Shown: piece after piece, positions 48,385 to 58,000 of the stretch | How positions within the stretch are numbered: the first letter of the stretch is position 1 | Layout of the letters: the number at the start of each line of letters is the position of its first letter | Notes under the pieces: model-generated | What the model was told of the DNA's origin: nothing | The model's database searches: none | The model's input: the letters and a program-made list of their open reading frames with translations, nothing else | NCBI GenBank assembly: GCA_964450385.1 | Contig: CAYVEC010000006.1 | Coordinates: 1-64,000, forward strand | Length of the DNA: 64,000 nt | From: JAKLFA01 sp964450385 | Lineage (GTDB): Bacteria; Omnitrophota; Gorgyraeia; Zapsychrales; JANLHA01 | Reading direction: 5' to 3' | Position numbers and translations under genes: made by a program

Positions 48385-49728
48385 ATGAAAACGGTATCGA
48401 AGGTTGGCGTGGTGGTATCGGCGATGGCTGCCGGCGCCCTCCTGACCCCAGCGGTGTCATTAGCCTCGGAGGAGACGTTGTCCTTGGCGCGGGAGGCGAT
48501 GTTCACGGTGAACAATGTCTGGATGATGGTGGCGACGTTTTTGGTCTTTACGATGCATCTTGGATTCGCGACGCTTGAGAGCGGGTTGACGCGGGCCAAG
48601 AACACATCGAATATCCTGTTCAAGAACGTGATCATTGTGGCCATCGGGCTGTTGACCTATGTGGTCCTCGGATTTAATCTGATGTATCCCGGCGAGGCCT
48701 GGATCTTTGGAAAGTGGTTCGGGTTCGGCGGATTCGGGATCGCGAGTCCTGAAGGCGCGGCCGGATTGATCGATTATGCGAACGGCCACTATACGTATTG
48801 GACGGACTTTTTATTTCAGGGGATGTTCGCGGCCACGGCAGCAACGATCGTGTCGGGCGCTGTCGCTGAGCGCGTCCGGCTGAACAGCTTTTTATGGTTT
48901 TCCCTGTTCTTTGTCGGTCTGGTGTATCCCTTCTTAGGGAGCTGGAAGTGGGGCGGCGGGTGGTTGAACGACCTCGGGTTTTATGACTTTGCCGGGTCAA
49001 CCCTTGTCCATTCCGTCGGGGGATGGGGCGCCCTTGCCGGGGTTCTGCTCTTGGGCCCGCGGATCGGGAAATACACAAAGTCCGGATCCAAGGCGATCCC
49101 GGGACACAGTATGCCGTTCGCCACGATGGGGGCGTTCATGCTGTGGCTGGGGTGGTTCGGGTTCAACGGCGGCTCGGTGCTGAGCGCTGATCCCGGGGCG
49201 GTCTCGTATGTCCTGGTGACAACGACCCTGGCCGCTGCCGCGGGAATGGTGAGCGCGATGTTCGTCTCAGCCATGGTGCAGACCAAGCCGGACCTCTCGA
49301 TGGTTTTGAACGGGACCCTGGCGGGCTTGGTGGGAATCACGGCCGGCGCGGATGTCGTCTCGATCATGGGCGCGATCGCGATCGGGCTGATCTCTGGGGC
49401 CCTGGTCGTGTTGGCGGTCATCTTTATTGACACACGCCTTAAACTCGATGACCCTGTCGGGGCGCTCTCGGTGCACTTGGTCTGCGGGGTCTGGGGGACG
49501 CTGGCGGTCGGGATCTTCAGCACGAATCCGGCGCATACCCTGTGGATCCAGCTTGTGGGCGTGGCTTCTTATGCGGTTGTGGCGTTCCCCGCGGCCTTTG
49601 CCATTATGTGGGTGGTCAAGAAGACCTGCGGGATTCGGGTTTCTGAAGAAGAGGAGATCAAGGGACTCGACATCTCGGAACACGGCATGGAGGCCTATGG
49701 CGGGTTCCAGATCTTTGCCAACGATTAA
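48385..49728 (+). CDS. amt: Ammonium transporter Amt
   Basis: Amt channels ammonium into the cell. The 447-residue product has a signal-peptide-like N-terminus (MKTVSKVGVVVSAMAAGALL), then eleven predicted helices with the conserved AMFTVNNVWMMVATFLVFTMHLGFATLESG, FQGMFAATAATIVSGAVAER, FAGSTLVHSVGGWGALAG (pore His) and DPVGALSVHLVCGVWGTLAVGIF (second pore His). AAGGAG 6 nt upstream supports ATG 48385. glnK follows 57 bp later, as is typical, since GlnK blocks Amt under nitrogen excess. Confidence 0.96.
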   Translation: MKTVSKVGVVVSAMAAGALLTPAVSLASEETLSLAREAMFTVNNVWMMVATFLVFTMHLGFATLESGLTRAKNTSNILFKNVIIVAIGLLTYVVLGFNLMYPGEAWIFGKWFGFGGFGIASPEGAAGLIDYANGHYTYWTDFLFQGMFAATAATIVSGAVAERVRLNSFLWFSLFFVGLVYPFLGSWKWGGGWLNDLGFYDFAGSTLVHSVGGWGALAGVLLLGPRIGKYTKSGSKAIPGHSMPFATMGAFMLWLGWFGFNGGSVLSADPGAVSYVLVTTTLAAAAGMVSAMFVSAMVQTKPDLSMVLNGTLAGLVGITAGADVVSIMGAIAIGLISGALVVLAVIFIDTRLKLDDPVGALSVHLVCGVWGTLAVGIFSTNPAHTLWIQLVGVASYAVVAFPAAFAIMWVVKKTCGIRVSEEEEIKGLDISEHGMEAYGGFQIFAND

Positions 49729-49785
49729 CGACCGATACGGACAAGAATCTCTCAGCCGTATCCGGCTGGGGATGAGGAGGATACC

Positions 49786-50127
49786 ATGAAATTAATTATT
49801 GCGATGATTCAGCCGCACAAACTTCCGGACGTTAAAAAGGAGCTTTTTGACGCGGAGGTCCATAAAATGACAGTTACTAATGTGCTAGGATGTGGGCAGC
49901 AGAAAGGGTATAATGAGACCTATCGCGGGGTCGTTCATGAGATCAATCTGCTGAAAAAGATCCGTTTGGAGATTGCCGTGAACGATGAATTCGTGGAGCC
50001 GACGATCAGGGCGATCATCAAAGGGGCCAAGAGCGGGAAGATCGGGGACGGCAAGATCTTTGTCCTGCCGCTCAGCGAATGCATTCGTATCCGTACCGGA
50101 GAGCGCGGGGGCGAGGCGATCGGTTAG
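49786..50127 (+). CDS. glnK: PII nitrogen regulatory protein
   Basis: PII proteins bind ATP/ADP and 2-oxoglutarate and regulate Amt and glutamine synthetase. The 113-residue product has MTVTNVLGCGQQKGYNETYRG (T-loop), the B-loop KSGKIGDGKIFVLPL, and the C-loop IRIRTGERGGEAIG. Numbered against E. coli GlnB, Tyr46 is kept, but position 51, the uridylylation Tyr, is His (YRGVVH). Uridylylation at the standard site is therefore impossible. Its location behind amt supports the name glnK. GGATGAGGAGGATACC precedes the ATG. Confidence 0.94.
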   Translation: MKLIIAMIQPHKLPDVKKELFDAEVHKMTVTNVLGCGQQKGYNETYRGVVHEINLLKKIRLEIAVNDEFVEPTIRAIIKGAKSGKIGDGKIFVLPLSECIRIRTGERGGEAIG

Positions 50128-50156
50128 GCCAAGAGGGACCATAAGGAGGAAATACC

Positions 50157-50291
50157 ATGGCATACGTCATGTTGATATCAGGGTGTTTGGTCGGGGCGGG
50201 TGTCGCGAGCGTGGTGTTGCGCCGCACGATCTATTCGCGGCATGAGCTCGCGGACAGCCTGCGTGAGACGTTTGATACCAACGAAGAATAA
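50157..50291 (+). CDS. Small membrane protein (44 aa) between glnK and glnN
   Basis: A strong AAGGAGG lies 7 nt before ATG 50157. The product reads MAYVMLISGCLVGAGVASVV, LRRTIYSRHELADSLRETFD, TNEE: one TM helix (residues about 3-21) followed by a basic then acidic cytoplasmic tail. Spacing (29 bp after glnK, 46 bp before glnN) puts it in the operon. I do not recognise a family. Position suggests a role linked to Amt, GlnK or glutamine synthetase, but that is only inference. Confidence 0.7.
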   Translation: MAYVMLISGCLVGAGVASVVLRRTIYSRHELADSLRETFDTNEE

Positions 50292-50337
50292 CAACCCGCG
50301 CGGGGAGAACCCGGTTAGGGGAAACAATGGGGGTGGC

Positions 50338-52434
50338 ATGATGGACGAGATGTTGGAAAAAGAGGTGCAGCAAGTTCCGGAGTATTACGGAAAAAATGTC
50401 TTCAGCCTCAAGGTCATGCGTAATTATCTCTCGGAAAAGGGATTCAAGTCGCTTGAGAAGACCATTACCGAGGGCGGCAAGCTTGATCCGAAGATCGCTG
50501 ATGAGGTCGCGGATGCGATGAAGACCTGGGCCTTGGCCAAGGGGGCGACGCACTATACCCATTGGTTCCAGCCGCTCACGGGCCTGACCGCGGAGAAGCA
50601 TGATTCCTTTATTTCGCCTGACGGTGAGGGCGGCGCGATCATGAAGTTTTCAGGAAAGGAATTGATCCAGGGTGAACCTGACGCCTCGAGTTTCCCGTCG
50701 GGAGGTCTGCGTCCGACGTTCGAGGCCCGCGGGTATACCGGCTGGGATCCGACGAGTCCGGCCTTTATCAAGGAAGGCCCGAACGGGGCCACGCTCTGTA
50801 TCCCGACGTATTTTGTCGGGTATCATGGGGAGGCGCTCGACAAGAAAACGCCGCTGCTCCGTTCGATCGATGTCTTGGCTGTTCAGCTCAACCGCCTCGG
50901 GGAACTGTTCGGCGTGAGCATGAAACAACGGCCGTATGCGACGCTCGGAGCCGAGCAGGAGTATTTTTTGATCGACCGTGATTTCTATGAGGCGCGGCTC
51001 GATCTGATGCAGACGGGACGGACGCTCTTTGGCCGTCCGCCGGCGAAGCATCAGCAGATGGCCGACCATTATTTCGGCGCGATCAAGAGCCGGGTCATCG
51101 GGTTTATGGAGGACCTGGACCGGGAGATGTGGAAACTCGGGACGCCGGTGAAGACCCGGCATAACGAGGTCGCCCCGGGCCAATACGAGATCGCCCCGGT
51201 CTTTGAGACGTTGAATCTCACGATCGACCACAACATGCTCTTGATGGAGGTCATGCAAAAAGTCGCGGAAAAACACGGGCTTGCGTGCCTCCTTCATGAA
51301 AAACCGTTTGCCGGGGTTAACGGGAGCGGGAAGCATAATAACTGGTCCGTGGTCGGGCCCGACGGAAAGAACTGGCTCTCTCCGGGGGATAACCCGCATG
51401 AGAATGCCAAATTCTTGGTGATGCTCTGCGCAGTGATCAAGGCGGTTGACACGTGGGCCCCGGCCCTTCGGGCGTCGATCGCGAGCGCGAGCAACGATCA
51501 TCGTCTTGGGTCTCATGAGGCCCCGCCGGCGATCCTCTCGATCTTTTTGGGTGATCAGCTTACTGACATTATTGAGCAGATCGAAAATGGCGGCGCGAAG
51601 AGTTCTAAAAAAGGCGGGGTGCTGAAGGTCGGGGTCGATTCTCTGCCCGAGCTGCCGCGAGACGCGACGGACCGGAACAGGACGTCTCCGTTCGCCTTTA
51701 CCGGCGCCAAGTTTGAGTTCCGCGCGCCGGGCTCGAGTCAGAACCTCGCGGGTCCGAATCTGATCCTCAACACCATCGTGGCTGAGGCTTTGGACGAGAT
51801 GTGTACTGAGCTTGAAAAGGCCGATAAAAAAAGATTCAATGAGGCCGTGAGCGCCCTCTTGCAGAAGACGATCAAGAGGCATAAGCGGATCCTGTTTAAT
51901 GGGGACAATTATACCGAGGCCTGGGTTAAAGAGGCCGAGCGGCGCGGGCTGCCGAACCTTAAGACAACGCCCGAGGCCCTTGAGTTCATGCGGTCTCCGT
52001 CGGTCGTCGAGCTGTTTGAGCGGCGCGGGATTTTGACGAAGGTCGAGATGTTGAGCCGGTATGAGGTCTATAGCGAGACCTACGCGACGATTATTGCGTA
52101 TGAGGGAGCCCTGGCGGCGGACATGGTGAAGACCATGTATCTTCCGGCGGTGATCGGGTATCAGGAGGAGCTTGCGTCATCTATCAAGTCGGCGGAGGCG
52201 ATCAGTAAGACGACCCTGACTCAGCAGCGCAAACTTTTGGCGAGCGTCAGCCGGGGCGTTGAGGCCGCCTTGGAGTGTGTCCGCAGGCTTGATGCGGCGA
52301 TCGAAAAAAATGATGCCGTGAAAATCAAGGCGCTCATGGGCAGTCTGCGTTTGCCCATCGACGAGCTTGAGGGATTGGTGCCGAAAGAGTTCTGGCCGGT
52401 CCCGACGTACGCTGAGATGCTGTTTATGTATTAG
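50338..52434 (+). CDS. glnN: Glutamine synthetase type III
   Basis: GSIII makes glutamine from glutamate and ammonium. The 698-residue protein matches the long type III family: THWFQPLTGLTAEKHDSFI, SSFPSGGLRPTFEARGYTGWDPTSPAFI, TLGAEQEYFLID (metal-binding Glu), HNEVAPGQYEIAPVFE, and NGSGKHNNWSVVGPDGKNWLSPG. The C-terminal helical region includes ADMVKTMYLPAVIGYQEELASSIKS. ATG 50338 or 50341 is the start, after GGGGGTGGC. No type I adenylylation Tyr motif is seen, as expected for the family. Confidence 0.96.
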   Translation: MMDEMLEKEVQQVPEYYGKNVFSLKVMRNYLSEKGFKSLEKTITEGGKLDPKIADEVADAMKTWALAKGATHYTHWFQPLTGLTAEKHDSFISPDGEGGAIMKFSGKELIQGEPDASSFPSGGLRPTFEARGYTGWDPTSPAFIKEGPNGATLCIPTYFVGYHGEALDKKTPLLRSIDVLAVQLNRLGELFGVSMKQRPYATLGAEQEYFLIDRDFYEARLDLMQTGRTLFGRPPAKHQQMADHYFGAIKSRVIGFMEDLDREMWKLGTPVKTRHNEVAPGQYEIAPVFETLNLTIDHNMLLMEVMQKVAEKHGLACLLHEKPFAGVNGSGKHNNWSVVGPDGKNWLSPGDNPHENAKFLVMLCAVIKAVDTWAPALRASIASASNDHRLGSHEAPPAILSIFLGDQLTDIIEQIENGGAKSSKKGGVLKVGVDSLPELPRDATDRNRTSPFAFTGAKFEFRAPGSSQNLAGPNLILNTIVAEALDEMCTELEKADKKRFNEAVSALLQKTIKRHKRILFNGDNYTEAWVKEAERRGLPNLKTTPEALEFMRSPSVVELFERRGILTKVEMLSRYEVYSETYATIIAYEGALAADMVKTMYLPAVIGYQEELASSIKSAEAISKTTLTQQRKLLASVSRGVEAALECVRRLDAAIEKNDAVKIKALMGSLRLPIDELEGLVPKEFWPVPTYAEMLFMY

Positions 52435-52461
52435 AGGGGTGGCGTGTGGGATGCCTCCCTT

Positions 52462-52495
52462 GGTGGGGTGGGCCCCCCAGCGGCCCACCTCCACC
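52462..52495 (+). other. GC-rich hairpin between glnN and the amidotransferase gene
   Basis: GGTGGGGTGGGCC (52462-52474) pairs with GGCCCACC (52482-52489) and CCACC (52491-52495), one T bulged. No T-run follows, so it is more likely an mRNA-processing or stability hairpin than a terminator. Confidence 0.5.
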
Positions 52496-52539
52496 CCCTA
52501 ATGGAGACGCTGGGGATCCGGGACGACGAAGGAGGCGGC

Positions 52540-53259
52540 ATGATCTTATATGTGCGACATGTCGCGATTGAAGGTTCCGGAACTTTGGGTAGCTTTTTGG
52601 CTCGTGAGGGATGTCCGTCACGGACGGTCGCGCTTGACGCGGGAGAGCCGGTGCCGTCGAGCCTCGAGGGGATCGACCTTGTCGTGATCCTCGGCGGGCC
52701 TATGAACGTGTATCAGGAACGCGAGTATCCTTTTTTAAGAGATGAACTCGTGTTCATTGAACGGGCGATGAAGGCGGAGGTGCCGACGATCGGTCTCTGT
52801 CTTGGGGCGCAGCTGATCGCGCGGGCGGCCGGGGCGAAGGTATATCGGGCGCCGGAACCGGAGATCGGATTTTATTCGTTGGCCGTGACGCCGGAGGGAC
52901 GGCGGGACCCGGTGATCGCGGGGATCCCCAACCCGGTCGAGCTTTTTGAATGGCATGAGGACACCTTTGATCTGCCCCGCGGGGCGGTCCTGCTGCTTCG
53001 CGGCGCCTCCTGTGCGCATCAGGCCTTTCGTCTGGGCCGGGCGGTGTATGGATTTCAATGCCACATGGAGACAACGCGGGCCATGGCCCGGCAATGGGTC
53101 GACGAGTATTTGGTCCATGATCGTGCGCGTCAGATGAGTCTCCGCGATCGATTGGAAGGAGAGTTTTCTGAACGCGAAGAACATCTTCGTCTGGTGAATC
53201 AAAGGCTGTATGGGAATTTGTTGACGATGATGGGCGTGGGGACAGGGAGGAGTCATTAG
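52540..53259 (+). CDS. Class I glutamine amidotransferase-like protein
   Basis: The 239-residue protein resembles stand-alone GMP-synthase-like GATase domains. It has DLVVILGGPMNVYQEREYPFL, the nucleophile Cys in TIGLCLGAQLIARAAGAKVYR, and the His partner in VYGFQCHMETT (Glu two residues on). AAGGAGG lies 4 nt upstream of ATG 52540. A partner synthase is not adjacent. The next gene, nadE, begins right after its stop and also uses glutamine. The natural substrate is unknown. Confidence 0.88.
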   Translation: MILYVRHVAIEGSGTLGSFLAREGCPSRTVALDAGEPVPSSLEGIDLVVILGGPMNVYQEREYPFLRDELVFIERAMKAEVPTIGLCLGAQLIARAAGAKVYRAPEPEIGFYSLAVTPEGRRDPVIAGIPNPVELFEWHEDTFDLPRGAVLLLRGASCAHQAFRLGRAVYGFQCHMETTRAMARQWVDEYLVHDRARQMSLRDRLEGEFSEREEHLRLVNQRLYGNLLTMMGVGTGRSH

Positions 53260-54939
53260 ATGCGGGTCGCATTGGCACAGATCAATCCGACGGTGGGTGA
53301 CTTGGCCGGCAACACGGCCAAGATCATCGCACGGACCGCTGAGGCGCGAAAGGCCGGGGCTGAGGTCGTCGTGTTCCCTGAACTTTCCATTTGCGGGTAT
53401 CCGCCGGAAGACCTGCTTCATAAGCCGCATTTCATTGCTGATAATATTCAGGCCCTGCGGTCCTTGCGCAAGCATGCTCGGGGGATCGTCCTTATTGTCG
53501 GGTGTCTGGACCGCGACGCCGAGGGGCGTCTTTTTAACGCGGCGGCGGTGATCTCGGACGGCGAGATTCGCGCGATGTGCCATAAGGAGCATCTTCCGAA
53601 TTACGGTGTCTTTGACGAAAAAAGATATTTTGTCCCCGGAGAGACCGCCTGCCTTGTTGATATCAACGGGGTCCGGTTCGGGGTGAATATCTGTGAGGAT
53701 ATCTGGCTTGAGGGGGTGTATGAGGCGCAGTCGCGTGCCGGGGCCCGGGTCCTCGTGAACCTTTCGTCGTCGCCGTATGATGTCGGCAAACTCGCCCTGC
53801 GCCAGCGGCTGATTGCCCAACGGGCGCGAGAGACCGGAGCCTTTGTTTGTTATACGAACGCGGTCGGCGGTCAGGATGAACTGATCTTTGATGGATCAAG
53901 CTGTATTTATGATCCCCGTGGCCGATGCGCCGCGATGGCGCTCGCGTTTGATGAAGACCTTCTCGTCGCGGACATTGCTCCCCTGGCGAAAAAACAGCCC
54001 CGGCGTTCTGCAAAAATCGTAGCGCTTCACGTCGTGCCAGAGGTGACGAGCGGGCCTCTGCCCCCTCGGCGCGCGGAGCCTGGGACCGAGATCGAACGGA
54101 TTTATAAGGCGCTCATTACCGGGACGCGGGACTATATTCATAAAAATGGATTTCAAAAAGCGGTCATCGGCCTGAGCGGAGGCATCGATTCCACGATGGT
54201 GGCGGCCGTGGCCGTGGCCGCGCTCGGTCGTGACCATGTCATTGGGGTCTCGATGTCGTCGGTCTTTACGAGCGCCGAGACGCGGACGGATGCCCGTCGG
54301 GTCGCGGAGCATTTGGGGATCGCCTTTGAGGAGATCCCGATCGCCGGAGTCCATGAGGCGTATCTGAAAAGCCTGGCCGGGAATTTTAGCGGGCGGCCCG
54401 CGGACGTGACCGAGGAGAATATTCAGGCCCGGATCCGGGGGAATATCCTGATGGCTCTGTCAAACAAGCATGGGTGGCTCGTGCTCACGACGGGGAACAA
54501 GAGCGAAATGGCGGTCGGGTACTGCACGCTCTATGGCGACATGTCCGGCGGGTACGCGGTCTTGAAGGATCTCTACAAGACGCGGGTCTACGAGCTCGCG
54601 CGGTTTTGTAATCAGCAGGCCGGGCGGGAGGTGATCCCGGTGTCGGTCATTGAGAGGGCTCCGTCGGCCGAGTTGCGGCCGAACCAGAAGGATCAGGATT
54701 CGCTGCCGGCGTATGATCTCTTGGACCAGATTTTGATCGAATATATCGAACGGCGGCGTTCCCGGGCGCAGATCATCCGGAAGATCGGGCACGCCGCTGA
54801 GGTTGATCAGGTGATCCGCTTGGTCGACACGAGCGAATATAAACGGCGGCAGGCCCCTCCTGGCGTGAAGGTCACGGCGCGGGCGTTTGGCAAGGATTGG
54901 CGCCTGCCGATCACGAATCAGTATCGAGAGTATTGTTAA
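53260..54939 (+). CDS. nadE: Glutamine-dependent NAD+ synthetase
   Basis: NadE amidates nicotinate adenine dinucleotide to NAD+ using glutamine nitrogen. The 559-residue protein has an N-terminal nitrilase-type glutaminase with the triad Glu (VFPELSICGYPPEDLL), Lys (HKEHLPNYGVFDEKRYF) and Cys (GVNICEDIWLEGVYE), then the synthetase domain with P-loop AVIGLSGGIDSTMVAAVAV near residue 305 and LTTGNKSEMAVGYCTLYGDMSGG. ATG 53260 is directly after the previous stop, with GGGAGGAG as SD. Confidence 0.96.
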   Translation: MRVALAQINPTVGDLAGNTAKIIARTAEARKAGAEVVVFPELSICGYPPEDLLHKPHFIADNIQALRSLRKHARGIVLIVGCLDRDAEGRLFNAAAVISDGEIRAMCHKEHLPNYGVFDEKRYFVPGETACLVDINGVRFGVNICEDIWLEGVYEAQSRAGARVLVNLSSSPYDVGKLALRQRLIAQRARETGAFVCYTNAVGGQDELIFDGSSCIYDPRGRCAAMALAFDEDLLVADIAPLAKKQPRRSAKIVALHVVPEVTSGPLPPRRAEPGTEIERIYKALITGTRDYIHKNGFQKAVIGLSGGIDSTMVAAVAVAALGRDHVIGVSMSSVFTSAETRTDARRVAEHLGIAFEEIPIAGVHEAYLKSLAGNFSGRPADVTEENIQARIRGNILMALSNKHGWLVLTTGNKSEMAVGYCTLYGDMSGGYAVLKDLYKTRVYELARFCNQQAGREVIPVSVIERAPSAELRPNQKDQDSLPAYDLLDQILIEYIERRRSRAQIIRKIGHAAEVDQVIRLVDTSEYKRRQAPPGVKVTARAFGKDWRLPITNQYREYC

Positions 54940-55030
54940 CGGCCGTGATGATGTCAGGCTGGGGCATGACAGACAGGGCGACAAGCCCCTCCTCGCATTC
55001 GCACTCCATGAAGAACAGTAAGGATGGTTG

Positions 55031-58000
55031 ATGAACCAGTATCCTCCACGACAGGGATTGTATGAGCCGTTTTATGAACACGACAGCTGCGGGGTCGGGT
55101 TCCTGTGTCATATCAAGGGCCAGGCCTCTCACCGGATCGTTCGCGACGGCATCAAGATCCTGGAGAATCTGAATCACCGCGGGGCCACCGGGTCGGATCC
55201 GCTGACCGGGGACGGGGCTGGGATCCTGGTCCAGATGCCGGACCGGTTTTTCCGGCAGGCCTGCCGGCGGCAGAATATCGATCTCCCGCCGATGGGGGAT
55301 TATGGCGTCGGGATGACATTCTTTCCACGGAACCTCGAGTCGCGGAACACGATCCAGGAATGGATCGAACGCGCCGTGCGGCAGGAGGGACAGGAGTTCC
55401 TCGGCTGGCGGGATGTCCCGATCCATCCGGAGTGCATCGGTCCGGTCGCGCTCTCTGGAATGCCGATCTTTCGCCAGCTCTTTATCGGTCGCGGACGGCA
55501 TACGGGGCCCGAGGAGTTTGAGCGGCGGCTGTATCTTATCCGAAAGCATCTGTTCAATAAGGTCGAGGCCTCGATCCTTCGCGAAAAGCGGTCGTTTTAT
55601 TTTTGCAGTCTCTCGTCGAGAACGATCGTCTATAAGGGTCAGCTGCTGGCCTCGCAGGTCGACAGCTTTTTTCCGGACCTCGCGGACGCGTCCTTTGAGA
55701 GCGCGATGGCTATGGTGCATTCGCGGTACAGCACGAACACATTCCCGACGTGGGGCCTGGCCCATCCGTTCCGGATGATCGCCCACAACGGCGAGATCAA
55801 CACCCTGCGCGGCAATTTCAACTGGATGCGTGCCCGGGAGAAGAATTTTACATCGACGATCTACAGCGATGCCGAGCTTCAGAAGATGCTGCCGGTCGTC
55901 GTCCCTCATGTGAGCGACTCGGCAACCTTTGATAATGCCCTTGAGTTCCTCGTCTTGTCTGGCCGGAGCCTGCCGGAGGCTATCATGATGATGATCCCGG
56001 AGGCCTGGAGCGGCGATCCATCGATGGATCCGGTGAAGCGAGATTTTTATGAATATCAGTCGTGCCTTATGGAACCGTGGGACGGCCCGGCCTCGATCAC
56101 GTTCACCGACGGGCGGTATATCGGCGCGATCCTCGACCGGAACGGTCTTCGGCCTTCACGGATCACGGTGACACGGGACGATCTTGTGATCATGGCCTCG
56201 GAGACCGGGGTCCTCCCGATTGCGCCGGAAGACGTTGTTCTCAAAACACGTCTTCAGCCCGGCAAGATCTTCCTGATCGACATGGCCGAGGGACGGATCA
56301 TTGATGACGCGGAGATCAAAACCCGGAGCGCCTCGGCCCAGCCGTATGGTGCGTGGCTTCGGGAGAACGTCGTCAATCTTGACCGTCTGCCTCAGCCTAA
56401 GGCGGGGGTGCCGCTCAGCGAGCGCGAGCTCCTTGCCGTTCAACGGGCCTTTGGATATACGCTCGAGGATATGAAGATCGTTCTCTGGCCGATGATCACT
56501 CAGGGCGAAGAGGCGACAGGGTCTATGGGTGCGGATTCATCGCTCGCGGTCCTGTCCTCTCGGCCGCAGCTTATCTATAATTATTTTCATCAGCTCTTTG
56601 CCCAGGTCACGAATCCGCCGATTGATCCCATCCGTGAGGAGAATGTCATGTCGGAGCAGGTCTGGCTCGGCGCGGAGGGGAATCTCCTTGAGGAGGGGCC
56701 TGGTCACGCGCGCCGGATCCGGCTCAAACGGCCGCTCCTTTTGAATGCGGAGCTCGAGAAGATCCGAGGGAATAAGATCAAGGATTTTAAAGTCCGCACC
56801 TTGTCTATGATTTTTTCCGTCGACGAAGGGTCCAGCGGTCTCGCGCCGGCCCTCGAGCGCTTGTTTCACGAGGCGGACCGGGCGATCGATGAGGGCTGTT
56901 CGGTGCTTATTCTCTCGGACCGTGCAATGGGGGAGAAGAGCGTTCCTATTCCGGCGCTCCTTGCGTGCGCAGGTCTTCACCATCATTTGGTCCGGCGACA
57001 GACGCGGACGCGCGTCAGCCTGATCGTTGAGACCGGCGAGGCACGGGAGATGCATCATTTTGCCCTGCTCATCGGATACGGGTGTAACGCGATCAATCCG
57101 TATCTCATTGAAGAGATCATCCTTGATCAGCTCCGCCGGGGCCGGTTGCCTGAGGGGGTCACGTATGATATCGCGGTGAAGAATTTCCTGAAGAGTACGC
57201 GCAAGGGCCTGTTCAAGATCATTTCGAAAATGGGGATATCAACGGTCCAGTCGTATTGCGGGGCCCAGATCTTTGAGGCCGTGGGTTTAGGTGAAGACCT
57301 GATCGAAAAATATTTTACCGCTACGGTGTCGCGGATCGGGGGGATCGGGATCGAGGACGTTGCCCGTGAGGCCCTGATGCGTCATGAGGCCGCCTATCCA
57401 TCGGAGGAGAGGCCGGAATTCGGTCTTCTCGATAACGGGGGGTTCTATCATTGGCGCCAGGATGGCGAGGCGCATCAGATCAACCCGCAGACGATCCAGA
57501 AGCTCCAGTATGCCGTTCGCGCGAATAATGAGCGGGCCTATCAGGAGTTCGCAGAGTATCTGAACGGTCAGGCCATGAATCTGACAACGATTCGCGGATT
57601 GTTAAAATTTAAAAAGCGGGAGCCGGTCCCGATCGAGGAGGTTGAGCCGGTCGCCCAGATCGTGAGGCGTTTTGCTACCGGCGGGATGTCGTACGGTTCG
57701 ATCTCGCGTGAGGCGCACGAATGCCTGGCGATCGCGATGAACCGCCTCGGCGGATTTTCGAATACCGGCGAAGGCGGTGAGGACCCCGTGCGGTTTCAGT
57801 CGGATCCGAATGGGGACCGGCGGCGGAGCCGGATCAAACAGGTGGCCCAGGGCCGGTTTGGCGTCACGATCGAATACCTTGTCAATGCCGATCAGATGCA
57901 GATCAAGATGGCCCAGGGCGCGAAACCCGGCGAGGGCGGGCAGCTGCCCGGGCACAAGGTGAGCGCCCAGATCGCGAAGACACGGCTCACGACGCCCGGG

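Noticed and set aside
54946..55030. Short plus-strand ORF between nadE and gltB
   Set aside because: About 27 residues, low complexity Ser/His, no SD and no recognisable feature; likely non-coding leader of gltB.
54911..55909. 332-residue minus-strand frame opposite the start of gltB
   Set aside because: Shadow of the strongly identified gltB; high-GC third-position bias keeps the reverse frame open.
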